From assembly GCA_026214975.1 (NCBI GenBank), contig CM047815.1, positions 65,417,852-65,481,851 on the forward strand: a stretch of 64,000 nucleotides of DNA, written 5' to 3'. Every line of letters starts with the position of its first letter. Within the stretch, counting starts at the first letter, position 1. A program made the position numbers and the translations under genes. This DNA is from Gentiana macrophylla (lineage: Eukaryota; Streptophyta; Magnoliopsida; Gentianales; Gentianaceae). Below the pieces are notes generated by a model that ran no database searches, was not told where the DNA came from, and was given only the letters and a program-made list of their open reading frames with translations. This document shows positions 22,529-33,020 of this stretch, in pieces.

Positions 22529-23068
22529 CTACTCTAAAGACAAATATGTCAATATTTCCATAACACAACGATGATCATCCAAGAATTGAGAGGCCAAAAG
22601 CAAGTTACAAGTCAATTTCGGTACATATAAGACATTCATAAGTTTTAAATTTCCCGACAAGATAACACTTCCAGTATGAGTTGCAAAAGACGAAGTCCCA
22701 TTCGGCAAGCCAATCGAACAGTGTTCAATAGGTCGTAAATCAACAAATAATTCGGTCATCTGTCACGTGGTGGTGGCTCCGGTATCAATAATCCATGAGT
22801 ACTTACTAGTCAATCGATCTCGCGATTTAGAGGTATATAAAAAATCTAAAATGGCTTGCCATTGGGCTGGGCTGATGTTCGCGAGCCCAGTATCGCTCAA
22901 GAGATTGAGGAGAGTCGAGCCCACATCGGGTGAATCGAGCCGCACGAGCTCGCCTTGTTTACCTTTGGGTCGACGATCCACCATCCACGGTGCTATCTCT
23001 TCCTCTACATGTTGTTGCGCCATGGGTGCGGGAACAAAAGGATTTATCTTGTTCTTCACTTTTCTGTT
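22529..23068 (-). pseudogene. Copia fragment (family D): gag end and protease
   Basis: Minus-strand peptides at 22763-23059 include LANISPAQWQAILDFLYTSK and YSWIIDTGATTT, a gag C-terminus leading into a copia protease site (normally I-D-S/T-G-A-x-H-H). At 22529-22759 they include MNVLYVPKLTCNLLLASQFL, the end of the protease. The family differs from the Ale-type elements. The part 22821-23068 is duplicated at 26801-27051. Confidence 0.85.
22821..23068 (+). repeat. Direct repeat copy 1 (~250 bp) bounding a permuted copia
   Basis: The block from CGCGATTTAGAGGTATATAA to CTTCACTTTTCTGTT matches 26801-27051 with a few substitutions and small indels, in the same orientation. Its right edge joins Ale-type RNase H sequence. 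The left edge continues family-D copia. Confidence 0.93.
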
Positions 23069-23372
23069 GCATGGCTGACCTATCTACTTGCTGATCTCAG
23101 TTTTTTGGTTCGCTCTACACCGGTCATTTTCTGCGACAATTTGGGTGCGCTCCGTCTCAGTGCCAACCCGGTTTTCCACTCACGAATGAAGCACGTGGCT
23201 ATTGACTATCACTTTATTCATGAGCATGTTGAGCGAGGTCTTGTTCGCGTTGCTCGTGTAGCTAGCTGCATGAACCGATTAGGCGATGTTCTTACCAAGC
23301 CCTTGCCGCGGTTATCTTTTTCTCTCGTTTCAAGCTTGGCCTTCGCTCACTCCGTCGAACGAGGAGCGTATT
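23069..23372 (+). pseudogene. RNase H end of the second Ale-type copia
   Basis: The plus-strand frame reads TPVIFCDNLGALRLSANPVF, HSRMKHVAIDYHFIHEHVE and RLGDVLTKPLPRLSF, the copia RNase H C-terminus, ending at a stop just before the LTR start (23369). It begins abruptly at the junction with the family-D fragment; RT is absent. It belongs with the gag-protease-integrase found downstream at 24395-26800. Confidence 0.9.
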
Positions 23373-24070
23373 AGACGATAGTTTTATATTATTTATATTT
23401 TACGTTTATAGCCTTGTTGGCTACCTATATATATCTACTGTTACCTTTGGAGATTGGGCCTGATCATGTGTGGGACGGGGTGTAGACTCTTTCTTTCCTC
23501 TAGTTGATGACATATCGTCTTTATTAAGGCGACCTTTCTCTGCATTTTAGTTGAGGGCATATCGTCTTTATCAAGGCGACCTTTCTCTTCATTTTCATGT
23601 TTGGTTGCATTCTGTTTGAACAAATCAAACTTGTTTTCTTCAGTCTTATTCAACAAATTAGTAGATTTGATACCTTCATCTTTGTAAATGATCATAGTTG
23701 GCTCCTCCACATTTTCACTTTCATCCTCTTCAACCGTGTTCAATTATTGAGTTTCTGCCATGCGCTTAAGCACCGACAAATCTTCGACGAAGCCATTTTT
23801 CTCATCCAAGTCATCTTCAGAGCTGAAATGTTTGAGCCACGAAAAGTATGAAGATAGGAATAAAAGCAGAACGGCGAGCGAGCAAGCAGAGGATGGAAAT
23901 CCTCGTCCACCGATGATATGGCTTCATCAATACATACGACTCTTGCAATAACCAAAATAGTTTCTCAACTCTCGCGGCTAATGATTCATGTCAACGTCTC
24001 CATTGAATCGTATCCTGAATCAATAGCATATAACAACGGGATTCGATTGATTTCGATCCTTGGTAAGACC
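23369..24070. repeat. Partial Ale-type LTR, then 620-bp insert bounded by a direct duplication
   Basis: The first 75 bases of the LTR (GACGATAGTTTTATATTATT... to ATCTACTGT, 23369-23443) are followed by unrelated sequence to about 24073. The block 23280-23443 then recurs at 24074-24241. The insert has two copies of CATATCGTCTTTATYAAGG (about 23507 and 23559) and short frames on both strands without recognisable similarity. Its origin is unknown. Confidence 0.7.
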
Positions 24071-24167
24071 AGTTAGCTGATGTTCTTACCAAGCCCTTGC
24101 CGCGGTTATCTTTTTCTACTCTCGTTTCAAGCTTGGCCTTCGCTCGGCTCAAATCGACGAGGGAGCG

Positions 24168-24293
24168 TATTAGACGATAGTTTTATATTATTTATATTTT
24201 ACGTTTATAGCCTTGTTGGCTACCTATATATATCTACTGTACACACATTATTTCCTTAATGACAATTGGTTTGTTATTCACACAAATCTATCA
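24168..24293 (+). repeat. LTR of the second Ale-type copia
   Basis: About 126 bp, from the degraded TG (TATTAGACGATAG) to CACAAATCTATCA. It is preceded by a purine-rich tract (GACGAGGGAGCG) and a second copy of the RNase H end. It is followed directly by the priming site at 24294. It thus has internal sequence on both sides. Confidence 0.85.
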
Positions 24294-24306
24294 TGGTATA
24301 AGAGAC
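24294..24306 (+). promoter_or_regulatory. Primer binding site, initiator tRNA-Met type
   Basis: TGGTATAAGAGAC differs from TGGTATCAGAGC at one internal base and abuts the LTR end. Confidence 0.82.
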
Positions 24307-24394
24307 TCTGACCCCTAAAAAATTTTCTTTCTAGTCGTCCCTTCATAGCCGCCGCGGCTAAGGTTTCTTTGCCGCGGTCATCACACACCCCGCT

Positions 24395-25129
24395 ATGGCT
24401 ACATCCGCTACCTCCTCCGCCACCTCCGTGCTGCGGCTACTCCTCTACCAAACCCCCATCACTGTCATCTCTCTCAACCCTGCCGTCAACGCTCCAACCA
24501 AGCTCGATGGCAAAAACTTCACGGCTTGGAATCTTCAATTGACCACCTTGCTTATCGGTCATGGTCTCATTGGTTATGTGACTGGAGCTACACCCAAGCC
24601 GCCGCCAACAATTCCAGCTGCCGCCGGTAATGTCACCCCCAATCCGGCTTATTTACAATGGATACAACAAGATGCATTGATTCACAATTTGATTTTGGGT
24701 TCGGTTGACAAAGAATTTATGGCTACGATTCAACACACAACCGATTCGAAACAAGCTTGGGACACTCTTCTTGATACGTATGGGAAACAGAGTAAGGGTC
24801 CTATTAGACATCTCAGACTGCGTTTACACTTTATTGCTAAAGGTACAATGTCAATCTCTCAATATTTCACTGCCATTAAAACTGTTGCGGATGATCTAGC
24901 ATCTCTGGATGCTAAAGTGCCTGATGATGAATTAGTTGAAATAATTTTAAAAAATCTTGGTAGTGAATATAAGGATCTGATGAGTGCCATTCAGGCTCGT
25001 GATGATACTATTGCTATGCCATTGTTACATGAAAAATTGCTAATGCATGAAGCGTCACTTGTACACAATCGATCATTTGCACCCCTGCGTATCTTCGCTT
25101 TCCTCGCTACCATCAAACCCGTCCTATGA
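24395..25129 (+). pseudogene. Gag of the second Ale-type copia
   Basis: The ATG at 24395 starts a 244-aa frame with APTKLDGKNFTAWNLQL, LLIGHGLIGYVTG, DSKQAWDTLLDTYGKQSKG and SISQYFTAIKTVADDLA, the UBN2-type gag of Ale/Retrofit elements. The product would assemble particles. A frame change near 25100 joins it to the next ORF. Confidence 0.9.
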
Positions 25130-25926
25130 ATGTTTCTCCCAATACATCCTATTACCCCTATCCCCAAACACCTCGGCCTCCAACACCCATTATGCCGCAA
25201 GCCCCACCTATGAACCCGAGACCCCCACAGCCCTCCCCTTCCCCCAACCACTCATCCAAGAATACCACTACTCGTAATTCGAAAGGCTATCAGGGCTTCT
25301 GCCAACTCTGTGGTGTCCAAGGTCATGTTGCTACTCGTTGCACCACTTATCCACTCTACAACAATCTTCCTCGTCCACCCCGTAACCCAGCCCCCACTCG
25401 GCCTTCACAGTCCCCCCACGCCCATGTTGCTCAGAATGCTTCTTCCAGTTATCCTATGCAGTACTCTGATCCTTCTGCTCCATGGATGCTTGATAGTGGT
25501 GCCTCTCACCACATGACACAGGAACTCAACCTGCTCTCCCTTCACTCCTCTTACCAAGGTACGGATCGTATAGTCATTGGTGATGGTAGCTCTTTGGCTA
25601 TCAAACACATTGGCTCTACCTGTCTTTCCTCTTTCAAATTAAATCAAGTACTTTGTGTACCTTCTCTTTCTTGTAATTTACTGTCTGTCCAAAAATTTTG
25701 CCAGGACAATTATGTTTCTATTGAATTCTTACCTGATTCGTTTTTGGTGAAGGACTTGAAGACGAGCAAATGCCTCCACCAAGGACAAGTCGGTGATGGA
25801 GCCTATCGTGGTCTTCCAAAGCTCTCTTTGCCTTCTCTCAGATCTAAAGCTTCTGCAGCTACTTGGCATCTCATTGCGGCCATCCTGCTTTTCAGTTATT
25901 CAAAATCTTGCAAAAATAATTTTTAG
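25126..25926 (+). pseudogene. Gag zinc knuckle and protease of the second Ale-type copia
   Basis: Proline-rich segment, then zinc knuckle CQLCGVQGHVATRC, then protease active site WMLDSGASHHMTQEL with an intact D-S-G. It continues through VLCVPSLSCNLLSVQKFC and FLVKDLKT, typical of the family. The frame ends at a stop in the GAG-pre-integrase region (WHLIAAILL in place of WHxRLGHP), where bases are lost. Confidence 0.9.
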
Positions 25927-25993
25927 AATTATCTACTGCTTTGCATTCCTATTGTGATTCTTGTCTTTGTAATAAGAGCCATAGGCTCCCTTT

Positions 25994-26800
25994 TTGATTC
26001 CACTTTATGTACTTCTCAACCCTGGAGGTTATTTATTCTACGACGTTTGGTCGTCACCCGTTTATTCAGTTGACAATTTTAAATATTATGTTCTGTTTGT
26101 CGATCATTTTACTCGATACATGTGGATATACCCGCTTGCATGTAAATCTGACGTATATAATACTTTCATAAAATTCAAGCAGTATGTTGTTGAAAAGTCA
26201 TGTTAGATGCCTCTATCAAAACTCTCTATTCTGATAATGGCACCGAGTACATCAAGTTACGTCCTTTTCTTTCTGATCATGGCATCTCTCATTTCGCTTC
26301 TCCCACTTACACGCGCAAGGACAACGGCATCTCTGAACGCCGGCACTTGCATATAAATTTGAAACCGCCTAACCCTTCTTGCACATGCCAAAATGCCGCT
26401 TACCTATTGGTCTTATATGCCGTTAGTACCGCGGTTTACCTCATTAACCGAATGCCCACAAAAAATCTGGATATGCTTTCACCCCATCTCAAACTTCTCT
26501 CTAAGCCCCCTAACTATTCTAAGCTTCGAGTCTTTGGTTGCCTTTGCTATCCGTGGCTTAAACCCTATACACCGCACAAGCTTGCGCCCACATCCAAGCC
26601 TTGTGTCTTCCTTGGTTACGCCCTCACACAAAGTGCTTACCTCTGTTATGACCTCTCTGAGTCTCGAATGCATATTTCGCGTGATGTTCGGTTTGTGGAG
26701 GATATCTTTCCCTTTGCTAGCATCGCTTCTGATTCCTCCTCACCTCCGTTAACTGCTCTTCTACACTCTGCTTCCTATGAACCCACGGTTGTTCCAATTT
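25994..26800 (+). pseudogene. Integrase of the second Ale-type copia, truncated
   Basis: Reads FYDVWSSPVYSVDNFKYYV, HFTRYMWIYPLA, TLYSDNGTEYIKL, NGISERRHLH and KPCVFLGYALTQSAYLCYDL across two frames joined near 26200. The D-D-E residues are present. The sequence stops at about 26800, where a copy of the family-D copia fragment begins. RT is missing here and is not found elsewhere in the locus. Confidence 0.9.
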
Positions 26801-27051
26801 CGAGATTTAGAGGTATATAAAAAAATCTAAAATGGCTTGTCATTGGGCTGGGCTGATGTTCGCGAGCCCAGACTGTTCAAGAGATTGAGGGAGAGTCGAG
26901 CCCACATCGGGCTGAATCGAGCCAGACGAGCTCGCCTTATTTACCTTTGGCTGGGACGATCCACCAGTCACGGTGCTATCTCTTCCTCTACATGTTGTTG
27001 CGCCATGGGTGCGGGAACAAAAGGATTTATCTTGTTCTTCACTTTTCTGTT
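26801..27051 (+). repeat. Direct repeat copy 2 (~250 bp) bounding the permuted copia
   Basis: Same orientation as 22821-23068. On its right side the family-D copia continues (minus-strand gag-like frame 26840-27088, with TVSESKQKSEEQDKSF). So the two copies together rebuild a continuous family-D region around the inserted Ale-type DNA. Confidence 0.92.
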
Positions 27052-27783
27052 TCGATTCAGAAACAGTCGGAGTTTCGAAGACCGTCATGGTCTCGCGGTC
27101 ATCATCAATTGAGGCACATCAGGCCCCAACTCGTCGCTCCTTCTCACGATCAATTGTTGCTGCTTCTGCTCGGCCTGAGTTGTAGGCAAAACAGCCACCT
27201 ACCACAATCTTCATGCTGAAGTTTCAGCCGAGTCTTCCTGCTTCATCAATTTATTTTATTTATATTTATTTTGGTGCTGCTGCTGCTACACAATCGACAA
27301 ACGAGGCTGCTACTTTTGGAATTTGCTTTTGCTAATTCCTTACCTAAACCTCTTTAGGAACATAATTCCGCCGGTATTGGATAATTTGGATTTTAGTCTA
27401 TTGCTTCCTTTTGCTGTTGAAGACCGAATCCTGTTTGTTTGTAATGACATTTACTTATTTGAATTGTTAAAATGAAAGTTTGTGGTTTGCATTTGTAGTA
27501 AAACTAATTCACAACACAGTGTTCTGCTCCTAGGTTGTCAAAGCTAAAGTTATTTAAGACAAGGGTATGGGTAAATCGATGCACCACAAATTCATTGAGT
27601 TCAAAACACGTAATGATGCCGAGAAGTATAGCATAGATATCATGGTACCTTGATGCCCAATTCTACTCATCGGTTTAATATGAATTGGATAGAGGCAGTC
27701 AAAAGACGTGCGGGGAAAATGTGCTCACGATTGTTTCACAGGAATGCTCGTGTAAAAGCAGAGTATCTTTGATTTAGATTAAG
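27052..27783. other. Family-D copia remainder and unassigned flank
   Basis: To about 27110 a gag-like minus frame continues. Beyond that only AT-rich flank and a GCTGCTGCTGCT run near 27273 are seen. Bases 27545-27780 could be an old transcribed fragment, but no homology is recognised. Confidence 0.4.
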
Positions 27784-27788
27784 CAAGT

Positions 27789-29229
27789 TGTTAACGGTGA
27801 TTTTTACGGTTTATACGATTTTATTTCGTAGCAATTTCCTTTGTGTTTTATTATTTTTTATAGAAAATTAAGTGTTTAAATGATTTATTGAAAGAATGCG
27901 TATGGAAATGATTTAAATGCAAAGTTGAGCTAATTTCGTGATTTTATTGGTAATTATTTATGGTTTTACACTTTGCGTGTTTTTATGGTTTTGTAGGTAC
28001 GCGAACATGTCATAAAAGGAGATCTAAACGGAAGGAAGAAGATGCAAGTCAAACTTGGAATGGAGAAATGGAGATGGACGAGCGTTCAGAAATGCATAGG
28101 ACGGACATCTGATATGACTCGGCCCGACTCGAAGATTTCAAGTAGTTGGACGGGCGTCCAGCTACCTTAAACAGGCGTCCAGGAGAATAGAAAGGATAGA
28201 CTTGGAATTATCTTTATTTTTATTTATTAGGGTTTAGACTTTCTACCAATTATACCCTAAGTCGGCCAAAACAACTATATAAATGAGTCATTCAGCAGAA
28301 TAGAAGCAACGACTGATCCTGAACCACAAGCTGCGGCCAGAAACCAAGGAGGCTTCACACGTCGACCGAGTGCCCCTGCTCGGTCGACCGAGCCATGTTT
28401 TTTTTGTTTTTTTATTATTTTATTCTCATTACGAGATGAGTAGAGGTGAGGCGATTCGAGCAAGCATGTGAAACCGTTTTCGCAACATCTTGATCTCAAC
28501 TCGGGATTGTTTTGTGAGTTTTATTAAAGTTGCATCTTTATTATGTTTAATTTGTTTTTATGCAATTGTATCGATGGATTGTTGCATGCTTGATGTTTAA
28601 CGTTTGATGAGAATCGTTGTTAGACTTAGATCACCATAGTAAAGATTAGATTTTTAACCTAAAAATATTAGATTTTTAACCTAAAAATAACGAGAGTTGT
28701 TAGGTTAATTTCTAGGTTGCTAGATTGAGAAATCTTACACCTTTGTTATGAAAGCGTTAATCTTTAAGATCGAGAGATGAGAGATTAATAGGCGAATTAT
28801 CTAAGAGATTAGAAATTCATACTTTTGATAGGTGAACCACAATCTTCATTAAATCTTCACTAAACAATCTAGAGAGGAAGTTGAGGGTTGTGAGATCGGT
28901 GGATCATTGCTTGTTCGTTTTCAATTTATTTGTTATCATCTTAGTAATTTTATTATCTTTTTAGAATAGAATTATTTTCATTAGTTTGGCTCGTAGCTAT
29001 CTTTCCTGGCTTTGGATTCTAGATCCTCTGTCCAGTTTATTGTTTTCATTTTTTTTTAGTTCTGTTTTGTTTTATTTCTCATGACAACTCTAGAGAAATT
29101 ATGAACTAGACCAACCTCGATTCCCTGTGATTCGACTCCGGTTGTAACTACTATACTACGATCCCTGCACTTGGGGTAAACCGGATTATTTTATTACTTG
29201 TTTATTTTGCTTAGATAAAATCCGAGACA
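27789..29229 (+). repeat. 5' LTR of the non-autonomous Athila-type element
   Basis: Begins TGTTAACGGTGATTTTTACG and ends AAATCCGAGACA. A TATA-like CTATATAAAT lies at 28275-28284. It includes the GGACGGGCGTCC-type motifs and a GTCGACCGAG pair near 28360-28393. Confidence 0.92.
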
Positions 29230-30304
29230 AGTTTTTGAGTAAGGGATTGGTTGTTTGTACCTACAAAATGTGCTTAATTTATTATGCTTATTATGCTTAC
29301 CACCATTCTTCAAAAATTGATAAAATTTTCAAATTTTTAAAAAACATCCGTCCCGAGCATGAGTTTATTTTGGCTTACTTACCTATTATATTCCCATACT
29401 TGTGCTCAGTTGACTAGTATTTTAGCATAGACCTTTGATAAATAAGCCTTTACTCGAATTCTTTTCACGTAAGCCTCTTCGATGATGAGCTGAACTTAGG
29501 AAACTGTACCCATTTAAACCGATGATGTTTGATTCTGGTTATCAGACTGTTCGCTTAGTGCTAATGTCATGTAAATTGTAATATGTGCGTAGTTGGAATT
29601 GAAGTAGGAAGTATCGTGAATATACCGAAGCCTGAATGTGATAAGTGAAACGTGACTATTGTGCTTTAAAAAGTTGTTTTAAAAAGAATGGATTAATTGG
29701 GTGTGTCGGAAGCTGGTCGATGATTTGAGTGAGGTAGGGCGTATCTCGAATGTCCTATACCACTATGATGACCAAAAGCTCACGACAGTCAGAAGAAGCT
29801 GCCTTATGATTTGAGTAAGGTAGGGTATATCCCGAATATCCTATTCTGCTATGACGGGCAAGAGCTCATTCTGATGTATGTATAAATGTGAAAGATTATT
29901 AAATCAACTTACATAAGGAATTTGGTATGAATTGATATAAGACTTAGTTATCGCCTACCTTATCCCCAGTATAGGACAAGGTATATGTTGTAGGGAATAT
30001 CCTCTGGGTACAACTGAAAAGATTTCAAAAACACATGTATTACTCTAGCCATGGCGTGAGTAGTCTTGTAGGGCGTATGTATAGTCAGGATGATTCATTA
30101 TCTGTCTCAAATGGGTGTTGGTTGGTTAGCTTGACTTTAATTGTCAAGTGTGGAATCACTGGAAATTGAAGAAGGCTTTGCACACACTACACATTCGAGT
30201 AGTTGTTTATTACATGGGATGTATGTTTTTGATGCTAGTCGACCGGTTGTCCTATGTTTTCTTTTGTTTTGCTCGGGACGAGCAAAAGCTAAGTGTGGGG
30301 GAGT
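29230..30304 (+). other. Internal region without PBS; polypurine tract at its end
   Basis: It starts AGTTTTTGAGTAAGGG, where a TGGCGCCGTTGCC priming site would follow AGTTTT in relatives (compare 6633-6656). At 30291-30304 the tract AAGTGTGGGGGAGT precedes the 3' LTR. A 90-bp near-repeat lies at about 29722-29790 and 29798-29870 (GATTTGAGTRAGGTAGGG(C/T)RTATC). No protein domain is seen. Confidence 0.75.
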
Positions 30305-31723
30305 TGTTAACGATGATTTTTACGGTTTATACGACTTTATTTCGTAGCAATTTCCTTTGTGTTTTATTACTTTTTATAGAAAATTAAGTGTTTAAATGAT
30401 TTATTGAAAGAATGCGTATGGAAATGATTTAAATGCAAAGTTGAGCTAATTTCGTGATTTTATTGGTAATTATCTATGGTTTTACACTTTGCGTGTTTTT
30501 ATGGTTTTGTAGATGCGAACATGTCATAAAAAGGAGATCTAAACGGAAGGAAGAAGATGCAAGTCAAACTTGGAATGGAGAAATGGCGATGGACGGCGTT
30601 CGAAATGCATAGGGACGGACATCCGATATGACTCGGCCCGACTAAGAAGATTTCAAGTAGTTGGACGGGGGCGTCCAAATACCTTAAACGGGCGTCGAGG
30701 AGAATAGAAAGGATAGACTTGGAATTATCTTTATTTTTATTTATTAGGGTTTGGACTTTCTACCAATTATACCCTAAGTCGGCCAAAACAACTATATAAA
30801 TGAGTCATTCAGTGAGCGAATGTACGGTGATCCTGAACCACAAGTCGCCGAGAAACCTAGGAGGCTTCACTCGGTCGACCGAGTGCCCCTGCTCGGTCGA
30901 CCGAGCCATGTTTTTTTTGTTTTTTTATTATTTTATTCTGCATGCTGGAGATGAGTAGAGGCTGAGGCCAGTTCGAGCAAGCATGTGAAACCGTTTCTGC
31001 AACATCTTGATCTCAACTCTGGGATTGTTTTGTGAGTTTTATTAAAGTTGCATCTTTATTATGTTTAATTTGTTTTTATGCAATTGTATCGATGGATTGT
31101 TGCATGCTTGATGTTTAACGTTTGATGAGAATCGTTGTTAGACTTAGATCACCGTAGTAAAGATTAGATTTTTAACCTAAAAATAACGAGAGTTGTTAGG
31201 TTAATTTCTAGGTTGCTAGATTGAGAAATCTTACACCTTTGTTATGAAAGCGTTAATCTTTAAGATCGAGAGATGAGAGATTAATAGGCGAATTATCTAA
31301 GAGATTAGAAATTCATACTTTTGATAGGTGAACCACAATCTTCATTAAATCTTCACTAAACAATCTAGAGAGGAAGTTGAGGGTTGTGAGATCGGTGGAT
31401 CATTGCTTGTTCGTTTTCAAATTATTTGTTATCATCTTAGTAATTTTATTATCTTTTAGAATAGAATTATTTTCATTAGTTTGGCTCGTAGCTATCTTTC
31501 CGGCTTTGGATTCTAGATCCTCTGTCATCCAGCTTTATTGTTTTCGTTTTTAGTTACTGCTTTTGTTTTATTTCTCGTGACAACTCTGTAGAAATTAAGA
31601 ACTAGACCAACCTCGATTCCTGTGATTCGACTCGGTTGTAACTACTATACTACGATCCTCGCACTTAGGGTAAAACCGATTATTTTATTACTTGTTTATT
31701 TTGCTTAGATAAAATCCGAGACA
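30305..31723 (+). repeat. 3' LTR of the non-autonomous Athila-type element
   Basis: 1419 bp. It carries a TATA-like CTATATAAAT at 30792-30801 and two perfect 14-bp palindromes CTCGGTCGACCGAG at 30870-30883 and 30892-30905. It ends GAGACA before the target duplication. Confidence 0.92.
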
Positions 31724-31728
31724 CAAGT

Positions 31729-32030
31729 TGCATGTAAACTATCATTACTTTATAGAAACAAGAGCCCACTAATTACAAATGAATTACACATGGCTTTGAA
31801 ACCAAGGGCCCCTAATAACGTAATCAAGGGAACTAATGACACAGGAATGCCCGTGTATTAGAAGAGCATCTTTGATTTAGAACAAGCCACTTGCATGTAA
31901 ACTATCATTACTTTGTGTGAAATCCTGAATCTGCTCTGTTTCGATCACTTTTGCTCTAGCTTGAAGTGCAGTTGCAGTATTAAGATAATCCTGTCACAAC
32001 ACAGATATAATAATCAATAATCATACTTTG
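31729..32030. repeat. Flank with a ~77-bp tandem duplication split by the retroelement
   Basis: The sequence CACAGGAATGCYCGTGTA...TTGATTTAG...GCATGTAAACTATCATTAC occurs once across the insertion site (27737-27788 joined to 31729-31751) and again intact at 31839-31914. The duplication therefore predates the insertion. No gene is recognised. Confidence 0.75.
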
Positions 32031-33020
32031 TTGGTGTAATGATAGTGACACAACATTGTGCACAACACACTTTTAGATCATTGATTATGATGTAGGACTA
32101 TTGATCTATATGGGTCACAAGAAATATCAATTGTGACACTTTGTTGCATACTTTGTTGTGGTATAAACATTTCCCTACTTTGTTAGGAAAATATTTTAAA
32201 TATTTGAATTTGAAATTATAATAGCGGGAATTTTTCTTGTAGTGAAATGTTTCAAATATTTAAATTTGAAAGATGAAATTATAATGGGGGAGATTTTTTT
32301 TAAATTTGAATTTTTGAATTTTTTTAATCAATTGGGCGGGAATTTGAAGAAAGAAAGTCTATTTATATCTTCCAACAAAAAGTTTTATTTCCAGACAAAT
32401 TTTAAACATTTTCACCTCAAATCAACTAACAATAAAGAAAACCATTTTATTCAGCTAACAGCCATAAATAACCCATTCATTTCTCCTCCAACGGGTTAGT
32501 AGCTGCCAAACTTCAATTGAATTGGAGGAAGAGACTTATTCTAGAGACATCTTTGAGGTTAGTTTTGTGATTATGATAATTTGTAAAGAAATCTTGCTCC
32601 ATCTTTGTTAATTACCTGTAATTTATTCTCAAGATTTGCTTTTGTTGGCCATTTCTGAACTTGACAAACTTTTGATTAGCTCAAAGTATTCTTTAATCTA
32701 GTTTAGTTTTTGCTATTTGTGTCTGTTCTGGCAAATTGATCTGTAATTTTGAATTGGTTTTTGAGTGAATGAATCTGATTTGCTTTTGTAATTTTTGTTT
32801 TGCTCGAAAAGCTTTGGTGATATGCTTAATAGATATTCACTAGGATTCAGAATTAATTCAAGCTGGATAGTATCTATATAGATCAAGATTTCTTATTCAG
32901 GTTCTCTGTGACGAATGAAGAGATTTGATCTCTGTTTTATTTATTATCATTATATTATTATTATTATCATTATTAGTATTATTTTATCAAGTCTAGTAGC
33001 TAAACCAAAACATTTCGGAT
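32031..33020. other. Unassigned, promoter-like region with a possible CACTA terminus
   Basis: GCGGGAATTTTTCTTGTAGTG at 32223-32243 is the reverse complement of the usual plant CACTA end (CACTACAAGAAAAA). A ~55-bp direct repeat around it (32190 and 32244, AAATATTTRAATTTGAAA) is seen. GTTAGTTTTGTG at about 32558 looks like a splice donor. No coding exon could be supported. Confidence 0.35.

Larger units (their letters stand above)
27789..31723 (+). mobile_element. Non-autonomous Athila-type LTR element with 5-bp target duplication
   Basis: LTRs at 27789-29229 and 30305-31723 flank 1.08 kb of non-coding internal DNA. The target duplication CAAGT lies at 27784-27788 and 31724-31728. The LTRs have TGTT...GACA ends and are nearly identical, with few substitutions plus indels, including a 23-bp duplication only in the 5' copy near 28660. 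The internal 3' end has the conserved TGCTCGGGACGAGCAAAAGC and polypurine tract, but there are no gag-pol genes and no tRNA priming site. It is probably a deletion derivative or a LARD-like element moved by autonomous relatives. Confidence 0.93.

Noticed and set aside
23740..23955. Minus frame with RVVCIDEAISSVDE resembling an ABC-transporter Walker B region
   Set aside because: Too short, no Walker A or signature motif, and in an insert of unknown origin.
17735..27051. Endogenous pararetrovirus or other integrated virus
   Set aside because: All pol segments follow copia order (integrase before RT) or plant gypsy order; no movement protein or viral coat motif was seen.
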